Virus record (IMG/VR): IMGVR_UViG_3300046653_000016 | Location: 1-34,441 of that record | Direction: 5' to 3' (one strand) | DNA: 34,441 nt | From: a virus | Position numbers and translations under genes: made by a program | Part shown: piece by piece, positions 6,978 to 13,233 of the stretch | How the letters are laid out: every line of letters starts with the position of its first letter | How positions within the stretch are numbered: position 1 is the stretch's first letter | Notes under the pieces: generated by a model | The model's input: the letters and a program-made list of their open reading frames with translations, nothing else | Told to the model about the DNA's origin: nothing | Databases searched by the model: none

Positions 6978-7265
6978 CTAAATTGCGCCAATCCTCTTGC
7001 GCTCGGATAGCGGGATCAAGATGCGGCTAGTGGAGTGTCCTGCGTAGACGGCGGCAGGACCGCTGCGACCATGCCATCCAGCAAGGGTTTCGGTCTCATT
7101 GCAATCCTGTAGTGGATCGGGATCGACAAACCCATCCCTCGTGATCATGTGGATTTCGCGGTTTTGGACTGTCACGGTTAGGGTGCTGGCAAAGCATGCT
7201 CCGTTGCCGTCACGGATTACCACCTTCATCGACTTGTTGCCGAGTTGCTTTGCTGTGTATTTCAT
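6978..7265 (-). CDS. hypothetical early protein, likely first of its transcript
   Basis: 95 residues. The ATG at 7265 has a near-perfect AAGGAG eight bases upstream. The N-terminal half (MKVVIRDGNGACFASTLTVTVQNREIHM) is a run of beta strands; the C-terminus is polar and basic. A -10 TATGAT (minus strand, 7317-7312) with a TTGTGC at 7342-7337 lies about 50 bases upstream. No family recognised. Probably one of the first genes made after infection because it is promoter-proximal. Confidence 0.72.
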   Translation of the reverse strand: MKYTAKQLGNKSMKVVIRDGNGACFASTLTVTVQNREIHMITRDGFVDPDPLQDCNETETLAGWHGRSGPAAVYAGHSTSRILIPLSERKRIGAI

Positions 7266-7269
7266 TTTT

Positions 7270-7630
7270 TCTGCTCCTTATGCGGTTGAGTACCGCTTTC
7301 GATCTGATGTAATCATAGCGCACATTCCGGTGCGTGGCACAACTATTTTGTGATTATTTGCACTCTTGTGACGGCGCGCACAATTTATCTGCAAGGTGCT
7401 GTATTTGCTGTAGTTATATCTTGATGCGCATATAGGGTGCGGGAGTGCGGATTGCTCTCATCTCTCAACTTTGTCGCCACAACACGCGCGCGAAAAAACG
7501 TCAAGCATTCGATTCAGTTTGATGATATTGCGATATTTCGATATTCAGGCAAACTTCGGGTTTCGGGCAATTCGCGCAGAATCGCTCTAAGTTGCACAAT
7601 AAGTTACCTTTGCAGCGCAATCAGGCTATG
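7270..7630. promoter_or_regulatory. AT-rich control region with GATATT iterations
   Basis: No supported gene in about 360 bases, and base composition is visibly richer in A and T than the neighbouring genes. It holds three GATATT copies at an exact 8-base period (7524, 7532, 7540), a doubled TTCGGG just after, and GCGCACA elements at 7318 and 7376. Such iterations mark replication origins or operator arrays; which applies is not decided by the sequence. Confidence 0.4.
7312..7342 (-). promoter_or_regulatory. putative leftward early promoter
   Basis: On the minus strand TTGTGC (7342-7337) and TATGAT (7317-7312) are separated by 19 bases, a little long for a sigma70-type promoter. The -10 is near consensus. 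It would read into the gene at 6978-7265, with a GCGCACA element between the boxes where a repressor could bind. Confidence 0.45.
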
Positions 7631-7822
7631 CTAGCATCCGCGCTCGGTCGTCACTCCGCGCGCATTGCAACGGCTCTCGCCATCGTCGCGGCTGGCCAGC
7701 TCGTTTGTCGCTGGATTGCCGCCCCCCGACCCCTGCCGACGCCGATCAGCGTAGTGTGTGCGCTGGCCGACCCCGGACTCCAAGAGGGATTTGCCTGGTG
7801 CCCTGGTGATCGCGCTCAGCAT
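7631..7822 (-). CDS. doubtful ORF after the KOW-like gene
   Basis: An ATG two bases after the stop of the 58-residue gene opens 63 codons (MLSAITRAPGKSLLESGVGQ onward). It is polar and basic with Gly/Arg-rich low complexity, and has no good ribosome site or recognisable fold. The opposite strand is also open across the same stretch, so the open frame may simply reflect high GC content. Listed because of its operon-like spacing. Confidence 0.3.
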   Translation of the reverse strand: MLSAITRAPGKSLLESGVGQRTHYADRRRQGSGGGNPATNELASRDDGESRCNARGVTTERGC

Positions 7823-7823
7823 A

Positions 7824-8000
7824 TCACGCCAGGCGCAGCGACGCTGAAGTGTGCAAGCGCACATAATCTGGTGCAATATCTGCCCACAAAACAGCGTATT
7901 TTGCACGTTCTATGCGCAGTACGGTCCCAGGCTGGCCGGCAGTTGGACAGGTTCGCAGCACGACTCGTGCGCCGATAGGGATTGCAGGTTGATCGCTCAT
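7824..8000 (-). CDS. 58-residue SH3/KOW-like small protein
   Basis: The minus strand encodes MSDQPAIPIGARVVLRTCPT, then AGQPGTVLRIERAKYAVLWA and DIAPDYVRLHTSASLRLA. The pattern IGARVVL - G-x-x-GTVLRI - YAVLWAD - YVRLHTSASL is that of a five-strand SH3-like or KOW-type barrel (G-x-x-V at the start, PGTV turn, WAD strand). Many phages encode such proteins early, some acting on RNA polymerase or ribosomes; the role here is unknown. It lies closest to the leftward promoter at 8012-8053 and lacks a Shine-Dalgarno, so its mRNA may have almost no leader. Confidence 0.75.
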   Translation of the reverse strand: MSDQPAIPIGARVVLRTCPTAGQPGTVLRIERAKYAVLWADIAPDYVRLHTSASLRLA

Positions 8001-8011
8001 GCGCAGATCGT

Positions 8012-8053
8012 ATCATATATATGTAATTGTCTTGGACAGTCAAAGACAGTCAA
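8012..8053 (-). promoter_or_regulatory. strong leftward promoter
   Basis: Minus strand: TTGACT occurs twice (8053-8048 and 8043-8038), and an AT-rich TATATATGAT run follows. From the second box, TATATA is 16 bases away and TATGAT 20. Transcription would start about 5 to 12 bases before the ATG at 8000. The -35 boxes are part of the TGTC array, so binding there would block or help the promoter. Confidence 0.6.
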
Positions 8054-8083
8054 AGATTGTCCCTCGTTGTCCTCAAATGTCAC
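8034..8083. repeat. five TGTC-type elements at 10-base period
   Basis: The 50 bases read as five decamers, GGACAGTCAA, AGACAGTCAA, AGATTGTCCC, TCGTTGTCCT and CAAATGTCAC, with (A/T)GTC at the same place in each. One helical turn per unit places all copies on the same DNA face, typical of cooperative protein arrays. Outer GGACA and TGTCC also form an inverted pair. It overlaps the leftward promoter. Confidence 0.6.
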
Positions 8084-8085
8084 CT

Positions 8086-8103
8086 AGGCAGAGGCAGAGG
8101 CAG
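8086..8103 (+). repeat. AGGCAG tandem repeat, three copies
   Basis: Three exact 6-base units lie between the TGTC array and the palindrome. This may be slippage or a short spacer; no function visible. Confidence 0.6.
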
Positions 8104-8124
8104 ATATAAAGTACAAAAGCATTG

Positions 8125-8169
8125 TCGGCGCAAAAATCTGCGCCGACGCAAAAGCGTGTGCGCTATAAT
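8125..8169 (+). promoter_or_regulatory. late rightward promoter with palindromic operator
   Basis: TCGGCGCA (8125-8132) and TGCGCCGA (8139-8146) form a perfect 8-base palindrome with a 6-base centre. Seventeen bases later is a consensus TATAAT (8164-8169), and only six bases separate it from the ATG at 8176. No -35 box is present; the palindrome sits where one would be, centred about 40 bases before the expected start, the position of class II activator sites. The transcript probably begins at or next to the ATG. A repressor site is also possible. Confidence 0.6.
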
Positions 8170-8175
8170 TCGTCC

Positions 8176-8559
8176 ATGGAAAGCAGCGCCTGGAAATACC
8201 ACTCAGATACCGGCCTGATCGAGAGCCCCACCGGCTTCAAGCTGGGCGACGGCTACTCAGGCAATGGCGCGGGTCTCAACAACCCTGCGATGGAGAGCGT
8301 GCACAACGTCGGCCCGATCCCGCGCGGTGCGTGGACGATTGGGCAATTTTTTGACGATCCAGGCGGCAAGGGTCCGGTCGTTGCGCATCTCATACCCTGC
8401 GATGGCACGGAGACGTTTGGGCGCTCGGGCTTTATGATCCACGGCGACAATTCCGCGTTAAATCACTCGGCCAGTGAGGGCTGTATCGTCGCCCCGCGCT
8501 TCATCCGCGACCAGATCACGCACGGACTGAGTGTGTGCAGTGTGCTGGAGGTCGTGTAA
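8176..8559 (+). CDS. DUF2778/Tlde1-like murein enzyme, putative endolysin
   Basis: 127 residues from the ATG at 8176; the frame is open back to 8122, but that would need a TTG start inside the promoter. Conserved blocks of DUF2778/Tlde1 are visible: GFKLGDGYSGNGAGLNNPAM near 20-39, NVGPIPRGAWTIG near 44-56, then GFMIHGDNS and SEGCIV with His89, Ser100, Gly102 and Cys103. Tlde1 proteins are L,D-transpeptidase-like enzymes that cut or exchange residues in peptidoglycan stem peptides; the H-G...S-x-G-C motif carries the catalytic Cys and His. Placed before a holin-like gene, it is the likely lysis enzyme. It has no signal peptide, so release needs a membrane lesion. Confidence 0.82.
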   Translation: MESSAWKYHSDTGLIESPTGFKLGDGYSGNGAGLNNPAMESVHNVGPIPRGAWTIGQFFDDPGGKGPVVAHLIPCDGTETFGRSGFMIHGDNSALNHSASEGCIVAPRFIRDQITHGLSVCSVLEVV

Positions 8560-8560
8560 A

Positions 8561-9340
8561 ATGGGCTTGATAAGCTGGGCCGAAAGGAAAATCGAAATGA
8601 AAATCGTTGCTGCACTGATTGAGCGAGTGTTCAAAAATTGGATTACGACCGCGCTGGGCATCTTACTGGGCTTTGCGGGCGTAGTCTCCGCCGTCTACAG
8701 CCTGATCCCCTCCACCGCCGTCTGGCAGGGCCACAACATCGCCAATACGCTCCTGGCTGCCGCCGGTGTCGCCGTCGCCCTGGCCGGCGCAATCGCCAAA
8801 GACAAGAACATCGGCATCAATCCGCCCACGCTGCCCACCAGGGTCGGCATGATCGTGCTGATGCTCCTGGCCGGGTCGATGCTCTGGCCGGCGAGCGTGC
8901 AGGCGCAGACCACCGACACTCCGACCGAGCTGCAAAACATCTACGCAGCGGGAGCGTCCTACTCAATCAATGCCAGCCCCTCCATCGCTGGCACCGCTCT
9001 GTATGCTCACTCGCTCAACAGCACAGGAACCTACGCATTCACGGTCGTAGATGCTCTGCCAGCCACGATCAAGCCGTTTACCGTCACGACCAACATCGGA
9101 GCCGGTATCGCGCAAAAACTGTTCACGCTCGGAAAAATCCCTGTTTACGTTCCCACAGCGGCGGGCATCAGTTGGAGCGGGACGAATACCGGCTGGCAGT
9201 GGTCGGGCGGCGGCCTCGCATCGATCCACGTCAAGGGCAATTACTACCTCATGCCATCCGTACGATTCCTCAAGTCCAGCGTGAGCGGCGGTACCGGATA
9301 CCAGCCGATTCTGGGCTTGCTGGTCGCCTGGGGCAAATAA
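8561..9340 (+). CDS. holin-like membrane protein fused to beta-barrel-like domain
   Basis: 259 residues from the ATG at 8561 (GGAGG nine bases upstream); a second ATG at 8597 has its own AAGGAA and would remove 12 charged residues. TM helices are seen near residues 28-49, 58-79 and 95-115. The third ends LWPASVQAQ, which looks like a signal-peptidase site. After it, about 140 residues alternate polar and hydrophobic positions with Tyr, Trp and Gly, as in small outer-membrane beta-barrels, ending in AWGK. The first two helices suit a phage holin. The fused exported domain is not part of known holins. It follows the endolysin directly and precedes a GC hairpin and the terminase genes. Confidence 0.65.
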   Translation: MGLISWAERKIEMKIVAALIERVFKNWITTALGILLGFAGVVSAVYSLIPSTAVWQGHNIANTLLAAAGVAVALAGAIAKDKNIGINPPTLPTRVGMIVLMLLAGSMLWPASVQAQTTDTPTELQNIYAAGASYSINASPSIAGTALYAHSLNSTGTYAFTVVDALPATIKPFTVTTNIGAGIAQKLFTLGKIPVYVPTAAGISWSGTNTGWQWSGGGLASIHVKGNYYLMPSVRFLKSSVSGGTGYQPILGLLVAWGK

Positions 9341-9358
9341 ACCCTGCAATTTATAGCA

Positions 9359-9379
9359 GCCCCGGTGATGATCCGGGGC
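9359..9379 (+). other. GC stem-loop before the terminase genes
   Basis: GCCCCGG (9359-9365), loop TGATGAT, CCGGGGC (9373-9379): a perfect 7-base stem. No T-run follows, so simple termination is unlikely. It may be an RNA-processing or attenuation site between lysis and packaging genes. Confidence 0.5.
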
Positions 9380-9391
9380 GAGGCCTAAGTG

Positions 9392-9877
9392 ATGGCGTCC
9401 GAAATTTACGATCCAGAAATCGCCGAAGAAATACTTGTGCGCATGAGCGGCGGCGAGAGCCTGCGCACGATCTGCGCCGACGAGGGGTATCCATGCCGCA
9501 GGACGGTGACCCGCTGGGCTGTACGCGATACGGAAGGGTTTGCCGATCGGTACGCCGCGGCGCGTCGGGCCGGGGTTGAATCGCGGATTGAGGACGCGAA
9601 CGAGATTGCCGCGGAGAGGCCAACGTACACCGATGAGGCCGGAGTCACTCGCATCGATGCGGCAGGCATCCAGCGCAATCGCCTCCGCTGCGACCAGGCT
9701 AAATGGGAAGCCTCGCACCTTCTGCGCGGCGGCATCAAGCCAAGCGCGCCGCTGGACTATGGCGACAAGATCCAGGCTGAATTGAGCGGAGAACTGGGCA
9801 TCAAGACCGTGATGGTCGCCAATCCTGTCAAGGATGCAACGCCGCGGCCCGAGCCCAAACCCGACTTCGAGTCGTAG
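9392..9877 (+). CDS. terminase small subunit
   Basis: 161 residues. The ATG at 9392 is preferred over the GTG directly before it; GAGG is eight bases upstream. The N-terminal SEIYDPEIAEEILVRMSGGE then SLRTICADEGYPCRRTVTRW is the helix-turn-helix of the terS-like family (small packaging subunits that start each gene with a DNA-binding domain). The middle (ADRYAAARRAGVESRIEDAN) is helical and may form the oligomer ring; the end is charged. The product recognises viral DNA and recruits the large subunit, whose gene begins one base after its stop. Confidence 0.85.
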   Translation: MASEIYDPEIAEEILVRMSGGESLRTICADEGYPCRRTVTRWAVRDTEGFADRYAAARRAGVESRIEDANEIAAERPTYTDEAGVTRIDAAGIQRNRLRCDQAKWEASHLLRGGIKPSAPLDYGDKIQAELSGELGIKTVMVANPVKDATPRPEPKPDFES

Positions 9878-9878
9878 C

Positions 9879-11516
9879 ATGGCGCATCCTGCGGTCATAG
9901 ACGGCGTGCTGGACGCAGCGAAGCTCTGGGAGCCCACCGCAAAGAACAAGATCATCCGACAGTCCACCTCGCACAACCGGCTGCGCGTAGGCGGTACAGG
10001 ATCAAGCAAAAGCTCAGACGCAATGATGGAGATCGTGACTGATTTCCTCTTGCGCTTCCCTGGCTGCTTTGCGCTGATCCTGCGAACGACGATGCCAGAG
10101 CTTGAGCGCTCGAACATCCCAAACTTCCGCGCATACGTTCCAAGCGATCTCTATACGTGGAACGATACAAAGCACATAGCGACGTTTTACAACGGATCGA
10201 AGCTGTTCTTTTCGCACATGCAGTACTTCACGTGGAAGGAGATGGAGGCGTATCAGTCTTCCAGTTTCCCGGTGATTTTCCTTGATGAGTGCGGAGGCAT
10301 CCCCATGGCCGTGTGGGACTTCTTCCAGGCCCGCAACCGCGTGAACCCTGAATGCCAGCCAGACGCCAATGGAGAATATCCGATTCCCTGCACGCTGGGG
10401 GCCACGAACCCCATCGGCGCATATTGGGGCGAGTACAACGACCGATTCGTGCTCAAGAAGCCGGATGGATTGCCAGAGGGTAGCAAAACAGACCGCCATG
10501 GTCGTATCTGGTCGCCTGTGCGTGGCGCGGCATCTAATCCGCACGAGCCGGCCGACTGGCGGCTTGAGTATGATCCATTCGAGTGGGATTTCGTCCACAG
10601 CACAATCATGGACAATCCGCACATGCTGGCGAAAGACCCCGGCATCGTCGCGCGGCTGAACGCCATGCCGAAGGAACTGCGTGAAAAGCTGCTCGACGGC
10701 AAGCTGGACACGACGGTGGGTCAGTACTTCGACTGCTTCGACCCCAACTTCGACGTCATCAACCTGCGCGAAGACCCGGACGCAATCATCTGGCAGTATT
10801 GGCAGCCGCGGTGGCTAGGTTGGGACTGGGGCCGCGCGCACTGGAACTCGGTTGTGTGGTTCACTAAAGCGCTGGTGCGGCGCGCCGGGGGCGAATACAG
10901 GCTCAAGACAGTGCAATATCGAGAGTACGTGGACCGCGGGCGCGATTACGTTGAAATGGCGCAGATCGTCGCCAAGATGACGCGCCTGGGCCTGCCGGGT
11001 GCAACAGATGAGGACCGGGCGCAAAAGCGCGGCTGCGATTACCGCGCGGCCTACTTCAGTCACGAGAAGTTCGCCAAGCAGATGGAAGCGGAGTCGCCAG
11101 CCGCCAAACTCAGCAAGTACATGATGGATCTCGGCTTGGCGGGCATGACGCGGGCGACAACTGACCGCGTGGGCCGCGCAACGCTGCTCTACCACCTGTT
11201 CAAGGTGCGCGAATTCGCGATTCTGGACACATGCCCGGAGACGATCAAGGCGCTCCCGCAGTGCACGCGCGATGAGGACAACCTGGAAGATGTGCTCAAG
11301 GTTGAGACCAAGGGCGACGACGTTTACGACTCGGTTGCGTTGGGTCTGTTCGGCGAGTTGGGCACCCGTCCAAAGCCGCAGGAAGAGAAAGACCGCGAGA
11401 AAGTTGAGTCGCAAGCCGACGAACGTGGTAAATTCTTGATGAGGTATAAGCTCACGCAGGAGCGCGACCAACGCGAGGCGCGGTCGGAAGAGCGGCCACC
11501 GGAGAACTGGGAATGA
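9879..11516 (+). CDS. terL: terminase large subunit (ATPase and nuclease)
   Basis: 545 residues from MAHPAVIDGVLDAAKLWEP at 9879, one base after the small-subunit stop. Walker A is VGGTGSSKSS near 37-46, and Walker B with the catalytic pair is VIFLDE near 132-137. The RNase H-like nuclease domain begins at GWDWG near 314-318 (first acidic residue) and has the C-terminal acidic site KGDDVYDSVALGL near 478-490. It powers DNA translocation into the prohead and cuts the concatemer. The stop overlaps the next ATG. Complete and of normal length. Confidence 0.95.
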   Translation: MAHPAVIDGVLDAAKLWEPTAKNKIIRQSTSHNRLRVGGTGSSKSSDAMMEIVTDFLLRFPGCFALILRTTMPELERSNIPNFRAYVPSDLYTWNDTKHIATFYNGSKLFFSHMQYFTWKEMEAYQSSSFPVIFLDECGGIPMAVWDFFQARNRVNPECQPDANGEYPIPCTLGATNPIGAYWGEYNDRFVLKKPDGLPEGSKTDRHGRIWSPVRGAASNPHEPADWRLEYDPFEWDFVHSTIMDNPHMLAKDPGIVARLNAMPKELREKLLDGKLDTTVGQYFDCFDPNFDVINLREDPDAIIWQYWQPRWLGWDWGRAHWNSVVWFTKALVRRAGGEYRLKTVQYREYVDRGRDYVEMAQIVAKMTRLGLPGATDEDRAQKRGCDYRAAYFSHEKFAKQMEAESPAAKLSKYMMDLGLAGMTRATTDRVGRATLLYHLFKVREFAILDTCPETIKALPQCTRDEDNLEDVLKVETKGDDVYDSVALGLFGELGTRPKPQEEKDREKVESQADERGKFLMRYKLTQERDQREARSEERPPENWE

Positions 11517-11671
11517 ACGAAGAACTGACAATCCCCGACGAAATCAAGGACTTGATAGCAGATCAAGCTGATTACGATGCAGGCTCTGTAGAACAGTTCA
11601 ATCGTTCACTGGTTGAGGCTTTTGATCGCGGATACTCAGCGGGAATGAAATACGAGGCAGATAGTCGATGA
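11513..11671 (+). CDS. tiny hypothetical protein 1 of the post-terminase cluster
   Basis: 52 residues: MNEELTIPDEIKDLIADQAD then a helix SVEQFNRSLVEAFDRGYSAG. Both ends overlap neighbours by ATGA. Acidic and helical. The first half resembles short phage proteins seen next to terminases, but no family is assigned. Confidence 0.65.
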   Translation: MNEELTIPDEIKDLIADQADYDAGSVEQFNRSLVEAFDRGYSAGMKYEADSR

Positions 11672-11853
11672 CTGAATCGCAGCGCATCGTACTGAACTGG
11701 AGCGCCAAGCTCAAGGCGATGGGCTGGCCCGATGAAGCAATCGCGGAGATTGTCAAAGGCCTGTGCGAGGCCGGTTACCGGGCGTGCATCGAAGAGATTC
11801 AGGCGCGGGCTGCGCAGACCGACGCGCTGATTGCAAAGGTGGCGAAGAATTGA
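11668..11853 (+). CDS. tiny hypothetical protein 2
   Basis: 61 residues, almost wholly helical (WSAKLKAMGWPDEAIAEIVK, then CEAGYRACIEEIQARAAQTD). Start overlaps the previous stop (ATGA), and the stop is overlapped by the next TTG start. No family recognised. Confidence 0.65.
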   Translation: MTESQRIVLNWSAKLKAMGWPDEAIAEIVKGLCEAGYRACIEEIQARAAQTDALIAKVAKN

Positions 11854-12029
11854 ATGATCACGAGAAATTGATTGCAGCGCTAAAGGAAATGCTCAAATAT
11901 GGCGAACATGATGGGCCATGCGACAACGAAAATGACTTTGAGTATGGACCTTGCAATCTGCATATCGCAGCAGCAAACCGACGAGAGGTATCCGCTCGCG
12001 AACTACTCAAAGAAATGGGCGAGCTATGA
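11850..12029 (+). CDS. tiny hypothetical protein 3, TTG start
   Basis: 59 residues. The start is TTG at 11850 overlapping the previous stop (TTGA), supported by AAGGTGG eight bases upstream. The body has HEKLIAALKEMLKYGEHDG, then CDNENDFEYGPCNLHIAAAN and a helical end. Two Cys/His pairs (CDNEN...C...H) could bind metal. No family recognised. The ATG start further upstream in frame would overlap the preceding gene far too much. Confidence 0.62.
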   Translation: MNDHEKLIAALKEMLKYGEHDGPCDNENDFEYGPCNLHIAAANRREVSARELLKEMGEL

Positions 12030-12439
12030 CCCTGCGTGAACTCTTCATCAACTGGCTCACGGCCTCGTGGTTCATCAAATCGCTTGAGGCGCGGATTATC
12101 GAGCAGCGCCAAGACTATACCGAGCTTATTGCCGACAAACAGAATCAAATCAAGCTCTTGCGCATTGAGCTTGCAGGCGCGAAACTGGAGTGCGATAGAA
12201 TGCGTGCAGTGCTGATGCCGTTCGGGTCACCTGCTGGCGCGGCGTTCGCGCAGCAGTACCAGACCGGCAACAAGCCGCCCGTGGTACCCGCGTTCGACGG
12301 GCCGGATGACTGGCAAGCGGAACTCAACAAGATTTACGAGAAGGAGAAAAGCGATGGCGTTTCAGAGCAGCGACGGGAAGAAGTTCAGCAACCGGCCTCC
12401 GATGATGCAGCACAATCGTTCCATGGCGGCCAAGAGTAG
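12026..12439 (+). CDS. hypothetical membrane-tethered coiled-coil protein
   Basis: 137 residues from MTLRELFINWLTASWFIKSL (ATGA overlap). The first 20 residues are amphipathic and Trp-rich, perhaps membrane-associated. Then IEQRQDYTELIADKQNQIKL and following residues to about 65 form a heptad coiled coil. The rest is Pro/Gly and acidic. This arrangement resembles phage spanin-like or i-spanin coiled coils, but no periplasmic partner is seen, so the role is open. The last 86 bases overlap the next gene in another frame. Confidence 0.6.
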   Translation: MTLRELFINWLTASWFIKSLEARIIEQRQDYTELIADKQNQIKLLRIELAGAKLECDRMRAVLMPFGSPAGAAFAQQYQTGNKPPVVPAFDGPDDWQAELNKIYEKEKSDGVSEQRREEVQQPASDDAAQSFHGGQE

Positions 12440-12695
12440 CGGCGGCGCTGGTTTGATGGGACGCAGTGATCCTCTCCAGCAGCCTGGGCAGGATGGCGGC
12501 GGCGGTGAAGACCCTGAGCAGGGCGACATGCCCATGCACACCGAGCATCACGCCGAGGGCGGCCACACGACCACGCACACATCCGGAGCCGAGAAGCACA
12601 CCGCGACCGCTGCGGAACTGGTTGCTCACCTGCAAAAGTACCTTCCCGAAGAAGAGAAGGAAATCTCGGACGATCAGGAGCCTGAATATGAGTAA
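12354..12695 (+). CDS. hypothetical His-rich acidic protein
   Basis: 113 residues from MAFQSSDGKKFSNRPPMMQH, with AAGGAG about seven bases upstream. Gly/Gln-rich low complexity leads to a His-rich stretch (residues ~60-85, HTEHHAEGGHTTTHTSGAEK). The C-terminal helix TATAAELVAHLQKYLPEEEK is acidic. Metal binding by the His cluster is possible. Start lies inside the preceding gene. Confidence 0.6.
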   Translation: MAFQSSDGKKFSNRPPMMQHNRSMAAKSSGGAGLMGRSDPLQQPGQDGGGGEDPEQGDMPMHTEHHAEGGHTTTHTSGAEKHTATAAELVAHLQKYLPEEEKEISDDQEPEYE

Positions 12696-12864
12696 GTTGA
12701 ACGCACCCTTCAATAACACGCAGCGCGACGAGGCGCTGGTGGATCACGACAGTCGACTCGAAGTTCTTGAGTCGGCGATTCTCGCCATTCAAAATCATCC
12801 GGCGCTGTCCGTGCCGGCGCTCGTGGACGCCTTGCAATCCGTCGAATCGCCCAAGCAGGAGTAG
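12688..12864 (+). CDS. tiny hypothetical protein with helical core
   Basis: 58 residues beginning MSKLNAPFNNTQRDEALVDH, with AGGAG upstream and an 8-base overlap with the previous gene. The middle (SRLEVLESAILAIQNHPALS) is one amphipathic helix. No family recognised. Confidence 0.62.
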   Translation: MSKLNAPFNNTQRDEALVDHDSRLEVLESAILAIQNHPALSVPALVDALQSVESPKQE

Positions 12865-12866
12865 CC

Positions 12867-13055
12867 GTGTACGGTACGAAGAAAGTAGACCTCGGCAAGC
12901 GTGGCTCCTTCCATATCAAAGAAGGAGCCATGACTGCTGCTGCGAAGCGCGAAGGCGTCAGCAATTCCGCCTATGAGCAGGAACACAAAGGCGACCCAGG
13001 AACGTCTGGCAAGCGTGCGCGCCTGGCCATCACCATGTCGAAATGGAAGCACTGA
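12867..13055 (+). CDS. small basic phage protein, GTG start
   Basis: 62 residues from a GTG at 12867, with AGGAG six bases upstream. The sequence MYGTKKVDLGKRGSFHIKEG then AMTAAAKREGVSNSAYEQEH is Lys/Arg-rich; the pattern 'K-GSF-x-I-KEGAM' occurs in small basic phage proteins of unknown role. DNA binding is plausible from charge only. Confidence 0.62.
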   Translation: MYGTKKVDLGKRGSFHIKEGAMTAAAKREGVSNSAYEQEHKGDPGTSGKRARLAITMSKWKH

Positions 13056-13056
13056 T

Positions 13057-13233
13057 ATGGAAATCCTTCCCGATGAGCGGATCCAACTTGACGAGATTTA
13101 CGCTATCTTCAGGCGTGCGCTGAATGCTGGGATTCCAGTCGATGCGATTCAAGAAGAGCTAGAATCTGCGTATCGATCGCATATCATGGCCGCTCGGGAA
13201 GTTTTAGCTACGGCTGCGAAGGTGGCGCACTGA
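13057..13233 (+). CDS. tiny hypothetical protein
   Basis: 58 residues from MEILPDERIQLDEIYAIFRR, one base after the previous stop. Helical throughout (AGIPVDAIQEELESAYRSHI). No ribosome site stands out, so it may be coupled to the gene before it. Stop overlaps the next start (TGATG). Confidence 0.6.
   Translation: MEILPDERIQLDEIYAIFRRALNAGIPVDAIQEELESAYRSHIMAAREVLATAAKVAH

Noticed and set aside
7592-7978. Plus-strand frame with a hydrophobic stretch (ALAIVAAGQLV)
   Set aside because: No ribosome site or promoter, and antisense to the better supported 58-residue gene.
8963-10117. Long minus-strand open frame (384 codons) across the holin-like and terminase genes
   Set aside because: It lies antisense to three strongly supported genes, has no ribosome site and no protein-family features. 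High GC content makes long antisense frames common.
12026-12439. Calling this gene an inner-membrane spanin
   Set aside because: It has an amphipathic start and coiled coil, but no clear TM helix or lipoprotein partner, and lies far from the lysis genes.
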